Assembly (NCBI RefSeq): GCF_000238775.2
Contig: NZ_AFEJ02000009.1
Span: forward strand, 1-33,432
DNA length: 33,432 nucleotides
Direction: 5' to 3'
From: Acaryochloris sp. CCMEE 5410
GTDB taxonomy: Bacteria > Cyanobacteriota > Cyanobacteriia > Thermosynechococcales > Thermosynechococcaceae
The position numbers and the translations under genes are program-made. Shown in pieces: positions 6,714 to 15,825 of the stretch. The notes beneath the pieces are model-generated. The model did no database searches, was not told where the DNA came from, and worked only from the letters and a program-made list of their open reading frames with translations. Position 1 is the stretch's first letter, and the number at the start of each line of letters is the position of its first letter.

Positions 6714-9521
6714 TTGTTCACGATTGAACCCCAAGCATCGGTGACTAAACAGGAACAATTTCTATCTCAGCGTCAGCGGTACCAGCCCATCTCTCTGCCC
6801 CAAAGCTTTTCGGATGAGCAGATGGTCAGGGACTGGACTCTCTCAGACGTCGATAGAGCGGTCGTGAGTAAATATCGCAAAAGCTTTCGTCTGTTTATCG
6901 GGATTCAGATGTGTGCAGTCCGCTTGTATGGCCGATTCCTCAATCAAGTTCATGATCTATCTCCCCACATCGTCAATTATCTTGGTCAGCAATTAGGCTT
7001 GCCGCCATCCCTGGCTATTGAGATACCAGAGCGCAAAGCTACTTACACAGAGCATCGGCAGAGCATCCTAAAACATCTGGGGTTTCAGAAATTTGATGGA
7101 AAGGCTCAAGACAAGTTCAACAACTGGCTGGAGCACCAAGCTCACCAGGGACTATTGCCCACAGAACTCTTTGAGCAGAGTGAGGATTATCTACTGGAGC
7201 AGCGCATCTTGTTACCCGGTCCTTCTGTTTTGGAAAGACTGATCATTCACGTTTGCGCCACTGTCCATCAGCAACTCTTTGAATCTGTCTTCGAGCAGTT
7301 GTCGCCTGAGTTAACTGAAGCGATTGATCAATTGCTGAAGGTGTCTGAAGGTGAACAGCGCTCCTACTTTCATCACCTTAAAGCCTATCCCCCTGCAGCA
7401 ACGATCTCATCTCTGCAGTCCTACCTGGAGCGCTACAGGGCAGTTGCAGAAACAGGCATTGATAACTTTGAAGGACGGATGCTGACGCCTGCCTTCCTCC
7501 ACTATCTTTTCGAGCAGGCCAAGCGGTACAGTTCCAAAGATCTCAAGCGATTTGCGGAACACAAGCGCTATGCGCTGATGGCCTGCTTTCTACTGGAGAC
7601 CCGGAAAGTGTTATTGGATCACCTGGTCATGATGCATGATCAATACCTGATGGACCTGTGTCGTAAAGCCAGGAACATCCATGAGCAAAAGCACCGTCAG
7701 TTGCGCCAGCGGCAAAAAAGAGCTGTTGATGTCGTCCTTGAGGCGAACAGCTACTTGCTGGACTGGCCCTTGGAACAACCTTTGCTGAAAAAAGAGTTCT
7801 GGCAACTGGTTGATGAGGATAAACTGCGCCGTTCGCTTGAGGACATGCGTCAGTTCAAACGCCTTGAGGAAAGGGGATATGGCGATTTGCTCTTAGCCCG
7901 ATACCCCAGTCTGCGAAAGTACTTTTCAAAATTCATTCTGCTTCCCTTTGCTGCTGAGCATGGCAACGACAACTTAATGGAAGCCATCAATCTGGTGCGC
8001 CAGTTGGACGCTGGCGATCTCAAGAAGCTGCCCCCAACAGCACCGACTGGTTTTATCCCGAAGGAGCTACGGCGTGCCCTGAAATCACAGGAGGGGTCTC
8101 TCAACCGGAATGCTTGGGAAATGGGGCTGGCTTTGGCGATCAAGGATGCCTTGCGGTCGGGTGATCTCTATCTACCTCAGAGTAAGCGGCATGTATCGTT
8201 TTGGGACTTAGTTCTCAGTGAGACCTGTTGGCAGACCCTGCGTGTCGATGCTTTTGAAGAACTCCAGCAGCCGAGGAAACATGAAGTCAAAGCTGTCATT
8301 CCAAAACAGTTTCATGAGGCAATCGCTCAAGCCAACCAGAGATTTCCCGGTGACGACTTTGCCGAGATCCGGGACGGCAAGCTCAAGTTGAAGCGTTACG
8401 ACAAGATCACGATCTCCCCAGCAGTCAGCACGCTACAGAAAGTGATCAGTGCTCGGTTGCCTTCTATTCGTATTGAGCAGTTACTGGTGGAGGTTGACCG
8501 ACTGACCCATTTCAGTCGCTACTTTATCCCCCTACCAGAGCATCAATCTAAGCCGCCCCATTTTTACAGGACTCTGATGGCGACTTTAATTTCCCAGGCA
8601 ACCAACCTTGGCGTTGTCTCTATGAGCGCCAGTGTAAACGGAACGACTATCGATATGCTTCGACACGTTTTACACACGTTCATCCGGGAAGAAACACTGA
8701 TGGCGGCCAATGCCGCCATTGTAAATCAACATCATGCGCTTCCATTGAGCGCGGTGCATGGTACTGGGACCGTTTCGTCATCTGATGCCCAGCGGTTTGG
8801 TATTCGCGCCAGTAGCCTTTTGGCGTCCTATTATCCGCGCTATTACGGCTACTACGAAAAGGCCATTGGTATCTACACTCATATCTCTGATCAATATGCG
8901 GTGTTCAGTACTAAGGTGATTTCCTGCAGCCCCCGTGAGGCGTTGTATGTCCTTGACGGGTTGCTGGAGAACAACACGATCCTAAAGATTCGTGAGCATA
9001 CGACCGATACCCACGGCTATACCGAGATTATCTTTGCGCTGTGTCACTTGTTGGGGTTCTACTTTATGCCACGGATTCGCGATCTCAAGGACCAGCAGCT
9101 TTATCGAGTTGATAGAGAGCACGACTACGGTGTATTCAAGCCCCTACTCACCAAGACGGCAGATATTGATATCGTTGAGGAGCAGTGGGAGGAGATGATC
9201 CGGGTAGCCATTTCTCTCAAGCGGCGGACAGCCCCAGCCCATGTGATTGTCCAGAGGCTGACCAATAGTTTTCCGGCTGACCGGCTCTCGAAGGCGTTTA
9301 CGAGTCTGGGGCGAATCCTTAAGACCCAGTACATCTTGCGCTATCTGACGGATGCCAATTTGAGGCAGATGGTTCAACTTCAGCTCAATAAAGGAGAGTA
9401 CCGTCACAAGCTGGGGGTATTCCAACAAATCTACGAGATTAGGACATATGCCCTTAAAGCTATACCCAGTATGGCCTCTATTTTCGGTATTCTGATTTTT
9501 GGATCAATATTTTCAGGTTAA
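6714..9521 (+). pseudogene. tnpA: Tn3-family transposase, C-terminus replaced by inner transposon end
   Basis: The 935-aa frame is a Tn3-type DDE transposase to residue 900. Catalytic residues are visible: Asp691 in SSSDAQRF, Asp765 in TTDTHGY and Glu895 in LNKGEYRHKLG. Normal relatives continue for roughly 60-90 residues with an FFG..GE block. Here the codon CTG ending at 9413 is followed directly by the GGGGTATTCC end of a second transposon, so residues 901-935 are translated from that repeat and are foreign. The protein is probably inactive. The start is unclear: TTG 6714 opens the frame and GTG 6741 is an alternative, neither with a good ribosome-binding site. Confidence 0.85.
9414..9449 (+). 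repeat. left inverted repeat of inner Tn3-family transposon
   Basis: Thirty-six bases starting GGGGTATTCCAACAAATCTA and ending GGACATAT. They match the reverse complement of 12924-12959 with a single mismatch (T versus C at position 17). The GGGG start and near-38-bp length are typical of Tn3-family ends. AGCTATAC recurs just inside both ends. Confidence 0.9.
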
Positions 9522-9679
9522 ATGGCTTTACAGTATCTTATTTATGTCAACCTTTCTGTTGTTATAGACTGAACAAATATTCTTAGAGAATTAAATTTCT
9601 TTAGAGAATCTAAATCTTCTAATCGGCTTTAAGATTGTTCTGCATATTGGTAAGGATGTATTGTAGGATCCTGCTAATC

Positions 9680-12600
9680 GTGACTGCTATTCAAGAGACG
9701 GCATACCCTAGACTCAAGAGTAGTCCTAGCTCCAAGGATCTTAAAGCCATATACACACCCACATCCGAAGAGCTGGAACTGGCCCGTAAGCACACCAAAA
9801 ATCAACAGACTTTCCTTTGTTTTTTAGTCCTTTTGAAGACTTATCAAAGATTGGGATATTCAATCCCCATAGCTATTACCCCACCCAAGATTATTCAACA
9901 TATCTGCAAAATCGCACAGACTACTGTGTCTTCCCCTGAGTTGAGAGACTATGATTGCTCCAAAAGCCGCACCCGACATCTAGCCATTATTCGTGGCTTC
10001 CTGGACATCAAAGCCTATGGTAAGAAAGCCGCCAAAGTCGTCCACAAAACGATGATGCAGGCTGCCACGACCTTGCAAGATTATGGTGACTTGATCAATG
10101 TTGCCCTTGAAGAACTGATCCGACAACGGTTTGAACTTCCAGGATTTACCACCCTAGAGCGGATGGCCCGCAAAGCAAGAAAAGCCTTCACGGAGGAAAT
10201 TTATAAACGTATTCTTAAACCCCTCAAGAAATCCAACCGGAAACAGCTTGATGCTCTATTTGTGGTTGAAGATGGTCCAACCAGTGCCCCCTGGAACGAC
10301 TTGAAGCAAGAGCCTGGCCGACCAACCTTGGGGGAACTGAAAGACCTCATCGAACGGCTGAATTGGATTGCCAGTTTAAGACCCCAAACAGACGTGCTGG
10401 CAGATATTCCCGAAGCCAAAATTAAGCAGTTAGCTGCCGAAGCTCGGTCTTTGGATATTGCTCAGATGAAGCGACTGGCCCCAGAAAAGCGATATGCCCT
10501 GAGTCTGGCCTTTCTCGCCCGACAGCATGCTCAAGCGTTAGATGATCTCGCTGAGATATTTATCAAGCGGATGAATGCGATGCATCGTAAAGGAGCAGAT
10601 GCCCTCCAGCTCTATCGCAAAGAACAGCAAGAACGCACAGATACCCTGATTTCGACCCTCAAGGATTTAGTGATCGCGTTTAACAGCGATGCAGATCTAG
10701 CTCAGCGGTTAGTAAAGATGGCAGCCGTCATCCATGACTATGGCCAGACATTAATCGAGGATTGTGATGCCCACCTTGACCATACCGGCAACAACTATCT
10801 ACCTTTTCTTAGACAGTACTACAGCAGCCATAGAGCCTCCTTATTCCGTTTACTGGAAGTGGTTCCCCTCCATTCCACCACCCAAGATACAAGACTGATG
10901 GATGCTATGGCATTTATCCAGGCCCACCGCACTAGCCGGAAACTCTGGATTGCCACCGATGCCAGTGATGCCACCCTTGAGGATGCGGATACTCCACCCC
11001 TTATTCTGACGTGGATATCGAACCCTTGGTGGTCCCTGGTGACGGGACAGTCCCAGAAGCGGTCAGTTCCCACTCAAGTCCACCGGCATTACTTGGAATT
11101 GTGTGTGTTTTCCCAACTCCTCCTGGAATTGCAATCGGGTGACATTTACATTGAAGGCAGCTCTGAGTATCACAATTACTACAGCCAACTCTTGCCTTGG
11201 GAGGAGTGTGAAGCTCAGTTAGCCGACTATTCCCAGAGGATGAAGATTCCCACCGATGGCAAAGCCTTCGTCAACCAGCTGCGACAATACCTGATCGCTG
11301 TCACAAAGAAAACGGATCAAGCTTTTCCCCGTAATACCCAAGCCCAATTTGAACAAGACAAACTGGTGATCCGCCGGCCTAAGCGAGTTCATATCAAGGG
11401 CCTATCGGTCCTTAAACAGGAAATCGAAAAGCGCATCCAGCCCATTAATCTCCTGGATATTCTCGGTGATACGCAGCAATGGCTCAACTGGACCCAGTTC
11501 TTCAAACCCCTTTCCGGTAATGCGTCTAGAATAGCCAACCCTATCGCTCGGTATATTGCGACGACCTTCTGTTATGGCTGTGGTTTAGGACCTAGCCAAT
11601 TATCTCGCTCCCTGAAGAACTTTAATCCCCGTCAACTCTTTCGAGTGAACCAAGGGCATGTCACCACAGGGACTTTACAAAAGGCCATCAACGTGATTAT
11701 CGATGGCTACAATAAATTTGACCTGCCCAAACTATGGGGTTCGGGCAAACATGCCTCTGTGGATGGGACCAAGTGGGATATTTACGAGCAGAACCTCTTA
11801 GCGGAATATCACATTCGCTATGGCGGCTATGGCGGGATTGGGTACTATCACGTCAGCGACACCTACATTGCACTATTCAGTCATTTCATCCCTTGTGGGG
11901 TCTATGAAGCCATCTACATGCTCAATGGGCTCCATGACAATCCCACTCAAATTCGACCGGATACCATTCATGGTGATACCCATTCCCAAAGCTGCACTGT
12001 CTTTGGTTTGTCCTATCTTCTGGGGATAAAGCTGATGCCTCGCATTCGTCGCTGGAAGCATTTAGTCTTCTATCGACCCAGCCGCTCAACTCGGTATAAG
12101 CACATCGATAGCCTGTTTACTGAGGTGATTGATTGGAAGCTGATTGAGCAGTATCTGCCGGATATGCTACGGGTAGTTCTATCCATTAAGGCCGGAAAGG
12201 TAAGTCCATCTACCATCCTCAGAAAACTCGGCACTAAAAGTCACAAGAATAAGCTGTTCCAAGCGTTTCATGCCTTAGGTTGTGTATTGAGAACGGGATT
12301 CCTGATGGAATACATTAATGATGTGGACTTGAGACAGTTAATCCAAGGTGCCACCAATAAAAGTGAAACCTTCAATGCCTTTATCAAATGGATCTGCTTT
12401 GGTGGAGATGGCGTGTTGGCCACCAATAACCGAGAAGAGCAACGGAAACGCATTCGATACAGCCACTTGGTTGCAAACTGCTTAATTTTTTACAACGTCT
12501 CAGAGATGAGCCGCATCCTGAATGAACTGAACCAAGAGGGTTTCAAGATAACACCGGAGGCAGTAAAGGCATTGAGTCCGTATATCAGGAAGCACATAAA

Positions 12601-12688
12601 TCGCTTAGGCCAATATCTGTTGAATCTAGCGCGAATACCAGGGGAGATAAATTATGATCTTCCTATTCAGATGACTTTGGGAACATAA
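9680..12688 (+). CDS. tnpA: Tn3-family transposase (intact, inner element)
   Basis: A 1002-aa transposase, typical for the family. The N-terminal region (LARKHTKNQQTFLCFLVLLK, about residues 35-55) resembles the DUF4158 DNA-binding region. The catalytic core is in the last third: Asp695 in ASVDGTKWD, Asp766 in HGDTHSQS and Glu896 in NKSETFNAF, followed by the CFGG and HLVANCLIFYNV blocks that the neighbouring broken copy lacks. It performs replicative transposition. I chose GTG 9680 (MTAIQETAYPRLK) with AGGA about 11 nt upstream; the frame stays open further upstream from 9635, including ATG 9659. It is only distantly similar to the outer tnpA, so the two elements belong to different subgroups. 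Confidence 0.92.
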   Translation: MTAIQETAYPRLKSSPSSKDLKAIYTPTSEELELARKHTKNQQTFLCFLVLLKTYQRLGYSIPIAITPPKIIQHICKIAQTTVSSPELRDYDCSKSRTRHLAIIRGFLDIKAYGKKAAKVVHKTMMQAATTLQDYGDLINVALEELIRQRFELPGFTTLERMARKARKAFTEEIYKRILKPLKKSNRKQLDALFVVEDGPTSAPWNDLKQEPGRPTLGELKDLIERLNWIASLRPQTDVLADIPEAKIKQLAAEARSLDIAQMKRLAPEKRYALSLAFLARQHAQALDDLAEIFIKRMNAMHRKGADALQLYRKEQQERTDTLISTLKDLVIAFNSDADLAQRLVKMAAVIHDYGQTLIEDCDAHLDHTGNNYLPFLRQYYSSHRASLFRLLEVVPLHSTTQDTRLMDAMAFIQAHRTSRKLWIATDASDATLEDADTPPLILTWISNPWWSLVTGQSQKRSVPTQVHRHYLELCVFSQLLLELQSGDIYIEGSSEYHNYYSQLLPWEECEAQLADYSQRMKIPTDGKAFVNQLRQYLIAVTKKTDQAFPRNTQAQFEQDKLVIRRPKRVHIKGLSVLKQEIEKRIQPINLLDILGDTQQWLNWTQFFKPLSGNASRIANPIARYIATTFCYGCGLGPSQLSRSLKNFNPRQLFRVNQGHVTTGTLQKAINVIIDGYNKFDLPKLWGSGKHASVDGTKWDIYEQNLLAEYHIRYGGYGGIGYYHVSDTYIALFSHFIPCGVYEAIYMLNGLHDNPTQIRPDTIHGDTHSQSCTVFGLSYLLGIKLMPRIRRWKHLVFYRPSRSTRYKHIDSLFTEVIDWKLIEQYLPDMLRVVLSIKAGKVSPSTILRKLGTKSHKNKLFQAFHALGCVLRTGFLMEYINDVDLRQLIQGATNKSETFNAFIKWICFGGDGVLATNNREEQRKRIRYSHLVANCLIFYNVSEMSRILNELNQEGFKITPEAVKALSPYIRKHINRLGQYLLNLARIPGEINYDLPIQMTLGT

Positions 12689-13164
12689 GCAAAAAAAATG
12701 GATAATTGAAAGCTATGTTTGTTGTATAGCAGTAGTCTTAGGGTATGTCTCTAATACGAGATAGGTAATAAAATAAAAAGCTTGCTGAGGATATAGCTAA
12801 AAAATAAGGGAATAGTAATCTTGATAAAAAAGAGTATCTATAATGTGATTTCATTCAATAAAAGTGATTTCAAAAGCTCGATCTCTGATCTTGAGATGTA
12901 TAGCTAGAAGGCTTTTGAGACCTATATGTCCTAATCTCGTAGGTTTGTTGGAATACCCCCATATGCTTTCCCCCGATTGGGTAGACTCCAATATGCTGAA
13001 GAACACGGAATTTTTAATCAGTTTCTTGTTCATCTTCTTGTTCCTTGTTATTCGGTCTTCAAGAAGAATCGATCACATTCTATACAAGTTGAACATGTAT
13101 ATCAAGTTTAAACATAAATAATAAACCGTAAACTTAATAAACTGGGTTCAAGGTTTAATACTGT
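12689..13164. other. gene-poor stretch around the inner transposon right end
   Basis: AT-rich DNA with no supported gene. It holds the right inverted repeat at 12924-12959 and, beyond it, about 200 bp of leader for the XRE gene. A dyad AAGTTTA (13104-13110) / TAAACTT (13129-13135) lies 30 bp before that gene and could be its operator. The missing 3' part of the outer Tn3 transposase does not resume after 12959. Confidence 0.5.
12924..12959 (-). repeat. right inverted repeat of inner Tn3-family transposon
   Basis: Ends GGAATACCCC on the plus strand and is the reverse complement of 9414-9449 with one mismatch. The similarity stops sharply at the 36th base, and a shared AGCTATAC follows a short distance inside each end. 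Confidence 0.9.
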
Positions 13165-13461
13165 ATGATTCAAACCCATAGTTTTCAAGGCATCAATGTG
13201 ATCCAGTGGCGCTTAAGAGAAGTTATGGATGCAAATGACATTAGGCCCAAGGATTTTGCAAAAACGCTAGGCATTAGTAGTAATGCAGTTTCAAATCTGC
13301 GTGGGCGGGAGATGCCAAAAATTAATGGCGAACGACTTAATCAGATTGTTATTGCCCTCAATCTACTTAGATCTCGAAAGAAGGCCCTAATCACTCCGTC
13401 TGACTTATTTTCCTTTTCATTAACGATGGAAGAAATGGATAAGTTGGGAATCCCGAGATAG
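13165..13461 (+). CDS. XRE-family helix-turn-helix regulator
   Basis: A 98-aa single-domain DNA-binding protein. The Cro/CI-type helix-turn-helix is at residues 20-55: LREVMDANDIRPKDFAKTLG, then ISSNAVSNLRGREMP, then INGERLNQIVIAL. The remaining 35 residues (LFSFSLTMEEMDKLGIPR) look like a short tail and not a sensor domain. Proteins like this repress their own promoter or that of a neighbour on mobile elements. ATG 13165 is the only good start. The dyad AAGTTTA/TAAACTT centred near 13120 is a candidate operator. No partner toxin or excisionase is seen next to it. Confidence 0.75.
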   Translation: MIQTHSFQGINVIQWRLREVMDANDIRPKDFAKTLGISSNAVSNLRGREMPKINGERLNQIVIALNLLRSRKKALITPSDLFSFSLTMEEMDKLGIPR

Positions 13462-13873
13462 CTAATTTGTCGCTTCCCATAAAGCAATCAAAGTTTCCTC
13501 GTCGCCGACAACCTCCTAAATAGGCTGTATTCGGCATGAGGCTGCAGATAGAGTAATCGTTCTCCAGATTTTTTTAGCGCACCTAATTAATGGACCGCTG
13601 CCTTAAGCTGGTGTGCCTGCCAAAAAAGGATTTTACCTATTTGTTGGTCAAGGCAATTTGGATAGCTAGAATCCCTATGGTTACAAGGAATTTGCGTTTT
13701 AGATGCATCTTGCCTATGTAGCTCCATGTCTTCACCAAAAATTTAATTTGGTTCTTGTCCTCTTTTGGTACTCGGAGATTAGTAAGAAGAACGAATGATA
13801 ACGGTCGAGTTCAGTGTTGCCTTGATGCAACGTCCGTTCTTGGCGAAGACCTTTGAGGGCGATCAATAAGAGT
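13462..13873. other. gene-free stretch downstream of XRE gene
   Basis: No supported gene. A minus-strand frame covers 13732-14067 but it overlaps the lipoprotein gene and has no recognisable motif. I see no repeats or RNA structures worth naming. Confidence 0.4.
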
Positions 13874-14125
13874 TTACTGGGGCTTACACCATCCCGTACC
13901 TTTGACATAAACAAAGCCATGATTCGGACATACTCCCGTAGATCCAGTGTTGCAGGGAGGCACAAGATCAGGAGAAATCGCAGTGGCTCGTTCCCAACCA
14001 GCTTCTCCTGAGCAGTTAGCCACCGAATTGCTTTCATTAGTCTGGGTTGAGCTTTTGCCGCAGCCACTTAGAGCAATGATCACGCATAATGCCCACAGTG
14101 GATGGTGTCTAAGCAATGAGTTCAT
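13874..14125 (-). CDS. small Cys-rich predicted lipoprotein
   Basis: An 83-aa protein of unknown function. From ATG 14125 it starts MNSLLRHHPLWALCVIIALSGC, a textbook type II signal peptide with lipobox LSGC (lipidated Cys at about 22). The mature part is short and carries four Cys (NCSGE, PPCNTG, GVCPNHG, GWCKPQ), suggesting two disulphides in the periplasm, and ends GFVYVKGTGWCKPQ. An upstream in-frame ATG at 14167 would add 14 residues before the signal peptide and is less likely. There is no clear ribosome-binding site. The overlapping minus-strand frame at 13732-14067 is rejected. Confidence 0.55.
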   Translation of the reverse strand: MNSLLRHHPLWALCVIIALSGCGKSSTQTNESNSVANCSGEAGWERATAISPDLVPPCNTGSTGVCPNHGFVYVKGTGWCKPQ

Positions 14126-14478
14126 GAGACTCAGCGTAAGCCAGATAGAAGTTGGTAGTACATTCAAAAAGCTAATTATACGACGCTACCTCTCTCAGTC
14201 CACCAAATGAGGACAAGAGCCTTTAATTTGCACATTCAGGTGCATTTTACCTGTACTCCATCCCCCCAGATTTTGTTCTGAGATTTGGAGCTGGTTCCTA
14301 CCCGGCCTAATTGAAGGGTTGCTGACACCAGGTGCAATCAAGCACTTTTAGGGGCCTGAAACGACGCAAATACGTTCGATCAGAAACTAAATCATTACTA
14401 AAAGCTAAAGAATATTGAGAAATATTAAGCCTTAGAATCCTTTCTCTGTATAGCTTCTAGCCTACGTTGCACCTGGTG
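14126..14478. other. gene-free stretch holding an inverted copy of the sigma gene 3' end
   Basis: About 350 bp with no gene. Its main feature is the left arm of the 34-bp inverted repeat at 14304-14337, whose partner at 14467-14500 covers the end of the sigma factor gene. Small inverted motifs around TGCACATTCAGGTGCA lie near 14229-14244. Confidence 0.5.
14304..14337 (+). repeat. inverted repeat, left arm (copy of sigma gene end)
   Basis: Thirty-four bases starting GGCCTAATTGAAGGGTTGCT. They match the reverse complement of 14467-14500 with one mismatch. The partner arm contains the last codons and stop of the sigma-like gene, so this arm is an inverted duplicate of coding sequence and not a random palindrome. 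The 129-bp loop has no recognisable RNA. Confidence 0.9.
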
Positions 14479-14500
14479 TCAGCAACCCTTCAATTGGGCC
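14467..14500 (-). repeat. inverted repeat, right arm (overlaps end of sigma gene)
   Basis: Reverse complement of 14304-14337 with one mismatch. On the minus strand it encodes AQLKGC and the TGA stop of the sigma-like protein, then 12 bases beyond. Transcripts of that gene could fold the two arms into a stem of 33-34 pairs. Confidence 0.9.
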
Positions 14501-15204
14501 TCAATAGGAGGTTCTGTGAGAAGTTCTCTGAGTGTTTCAAGTGCCTGATAGTAAAGGTCTTGAGCATGACGAGCAGAGCATTGAAAAACCTTAGCTATTT
14601 CATAAAACTTCCAACCACAGTTGCGTTTAATGCAGATATCCGAAACCATCAGAGGCAATTTCGCTAGGGCTGACCGGATAGGTAAATCTTCTCGGTCATC
14701 ATCTGCTGGGGCTGTAAACTCGACCTCAACACCTTTCTCATCAACAGGCATTTGTTGTGCATCAGGAAACATCTCAAGACAGTCTCGAACATAGGCTGGC
14801 TTTTTCCCTAACGTCGCTGCAATTGTCTCGATATCAGTGATGCCCTGATCGATTAAACGCTGAGCTTTTCTGGCTGTCCGTAGGGCCGAGTCTGGTAAGC
14901 GGATTCGGCGATTGTTATCTATAACGAGGTGCAAATGTTTTTGGATTTTGAAACAGGCATAGGTTGAAAACCGAGTACCTTTATTGAGATCAAATTTTTT
15001 GATGGCCTCGTAGATACCATCACGAGCTGCATTCACCAACTCAGGCCATTCGACACCAGAATCGACAAAATTTTTGGCCTTATAGATACAAAGCCCCTCA
15101 TTGGCCTTGACTATCTCGTTCGCTAAGCGTTGTTTTAGATGTTCATCTGTCTGATCAGATTGGTAGGCTGCAATCTTTTCGAGAAGTAATTCATAAGCTA
15201 TCAT
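14479..15204 (-). CDS. sigma-70-family RNA polymerase sigma factor (A)
   Basis: A 241-aa sigma-70-like protein. Region 2 is clear at about residues 50-105: ELVNAARDGIYEAIKKFDLNKGTRFSTYACFKIQKHL, then the RIRLP motif that follows region 2 in group 2/3 factors. A region-3-like helical part follows (ITDIETIAATLGKKPAYVRDCLEMF), and a weaker region 4 (WKFYEIAKVFQCSARHAQDLYYQALETLREL) supplies the -35 helix-turn-helix. Region 1.1 is absent. ATG 15204 has GAGGA seven bases upstream. It is the last gene of a minus-strand series with a small membrane protein and a second sigma-like factor. Its 3' end is duplicated in inverted orientation at 14304-14337. Its regulon is unknown. Confidence 0.8.
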   Translation of the reverse strand: MIAYELLLEKIAAYQSDQTDEHLKQRLANEIVKANEGLCIYKAKNFVDSGVEWPELVNAARDGIYEAIKKFDLNKGTRFSTYACFKIQKHLHLVIDNNRRIRLPDSALRTARKAQRLIDQGITDIETIAATLGKKPAYVRDCLEMFPDAQQMPVDEKGVEVEFTAPADDDREDLPIRSALAKLPLMVSDICIKRNCGWKFYEIAKVFQCSARHAQDLYYQALETLRELLTEPPIEAQLKGC

Positions 15205-15326
15205 TTTTCATTCCTCAAATTTTTTCATGCCTTCATTGAGGTGTTCTCCATAGCCGTTCGGCAGGGGTTATTTAGAACTTGGGTAAGATCTGTGCTTTGG
15301 AGCAAATCCACCTACTCGATGTGGAC

Positions 15327-15620
15327 TTACCAGCACCCAAGGGGAGGATAGACAGGGTGCCCTCTGATGTGTAGATTTCCTTTGCTTGTAAAGGTTTCAG
15401 CGACATTACGTTGACTCTCTCCGCTCAAAACCACTACAGATTGGGCGGATTGGTTCGCCTCAAAAACTGCTTTGTTCGGGTCCGAGATGCGAGTGAATAG
15501 CCCTTTGAATGGGCTGTTGGTTCCTATTGGCTGAGAAGCCAGGAAGAAAGCTAATACGGTGTTGATGATGATGACCATGATGAATACTGCCTGAATGTTT
15601 CTGTTCATTGCGTTTCTCAC
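15327..15620 (-). CDS. small single-pass membrane protein between two sigma factors
   Basis: A 97-aa hypothetical protein. A short cytoplasmic start (MRNAMNRN) is followed by one hydrophobic segment (AVFIMVIIINTVLAFFLAS, about residues 11-29) and a 65-residue tail without clear domains. The start may be GTG 15620 or ATG 15608; AGGGG lies just upstream. It sits between two sigma-70-like genes on the same strand with gaps of about 120 and 205 bp. A membrane anti-sigma role is conceivable from position only; no zinc-binding or anti-sigma motif is seen. It could also be the start of a decayed longer gene, because the +1 frame near its end stays open to 15271. Confidence 0.4.
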   Translation of the reverse strand: MRNAMNRNIQAVFIMVIIINTVLAFFLASQPIGTNSPFKGLFTRISDPNKAVFEANQSAQSVVVLSGESQRNVAETFTSKGNLHIRGHPVYPPLGCW

Positions 15621-15825
15621 TGACCCCTCTATAGGGGTTATGGGATTTGGGCCAGGTAATCGTGCAATTTTGAAGGTTAAGTTTTTTGAAGAATGCTCTA
15701 TGGCTTATCAGGCATGGGTTTTATCCCTGACCTATCTGCACACAGCCGACAGATTATTTCAGGTGCTTTCACGGAAAAACACTCTGAAGTTGTCAGGAGT
15801 CTTACCCACGTTGCCGATGTAGGAT

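Larger units (their letters stand above)
9414..12959 (+). mobile_element. inner Tn3-family transposon, transposase only
   Basis: A 3546-bp element bounded by 36-bp inverted repeats and containing one complete gene, tnpA. No resolvase, passenger gene or obvious res site is seen in the 230-bp flanks on either side of tnpA. It is inserted in the outer Tn3 transposase. The five bases outside the left end (AGCTG) and right end (CATAT) differ, so no target duplication is visible. Confidence 0.85.

Noticed and set aside
13732-14067. Minus-strand frame of 111 aa
   Set aside because: Overlaps the better-supported lipoprotein gene in another frame and has no recognisable domain.
15271-15405. Walker A-like peptide (PLGAGKST) read on the minus strand in the frame next to the small membrane protein
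   Set aside because: It lacks the required first Gly/Ala of GxxxxGK[ST], has no Walker B, and the open frame is only about 44 residues.
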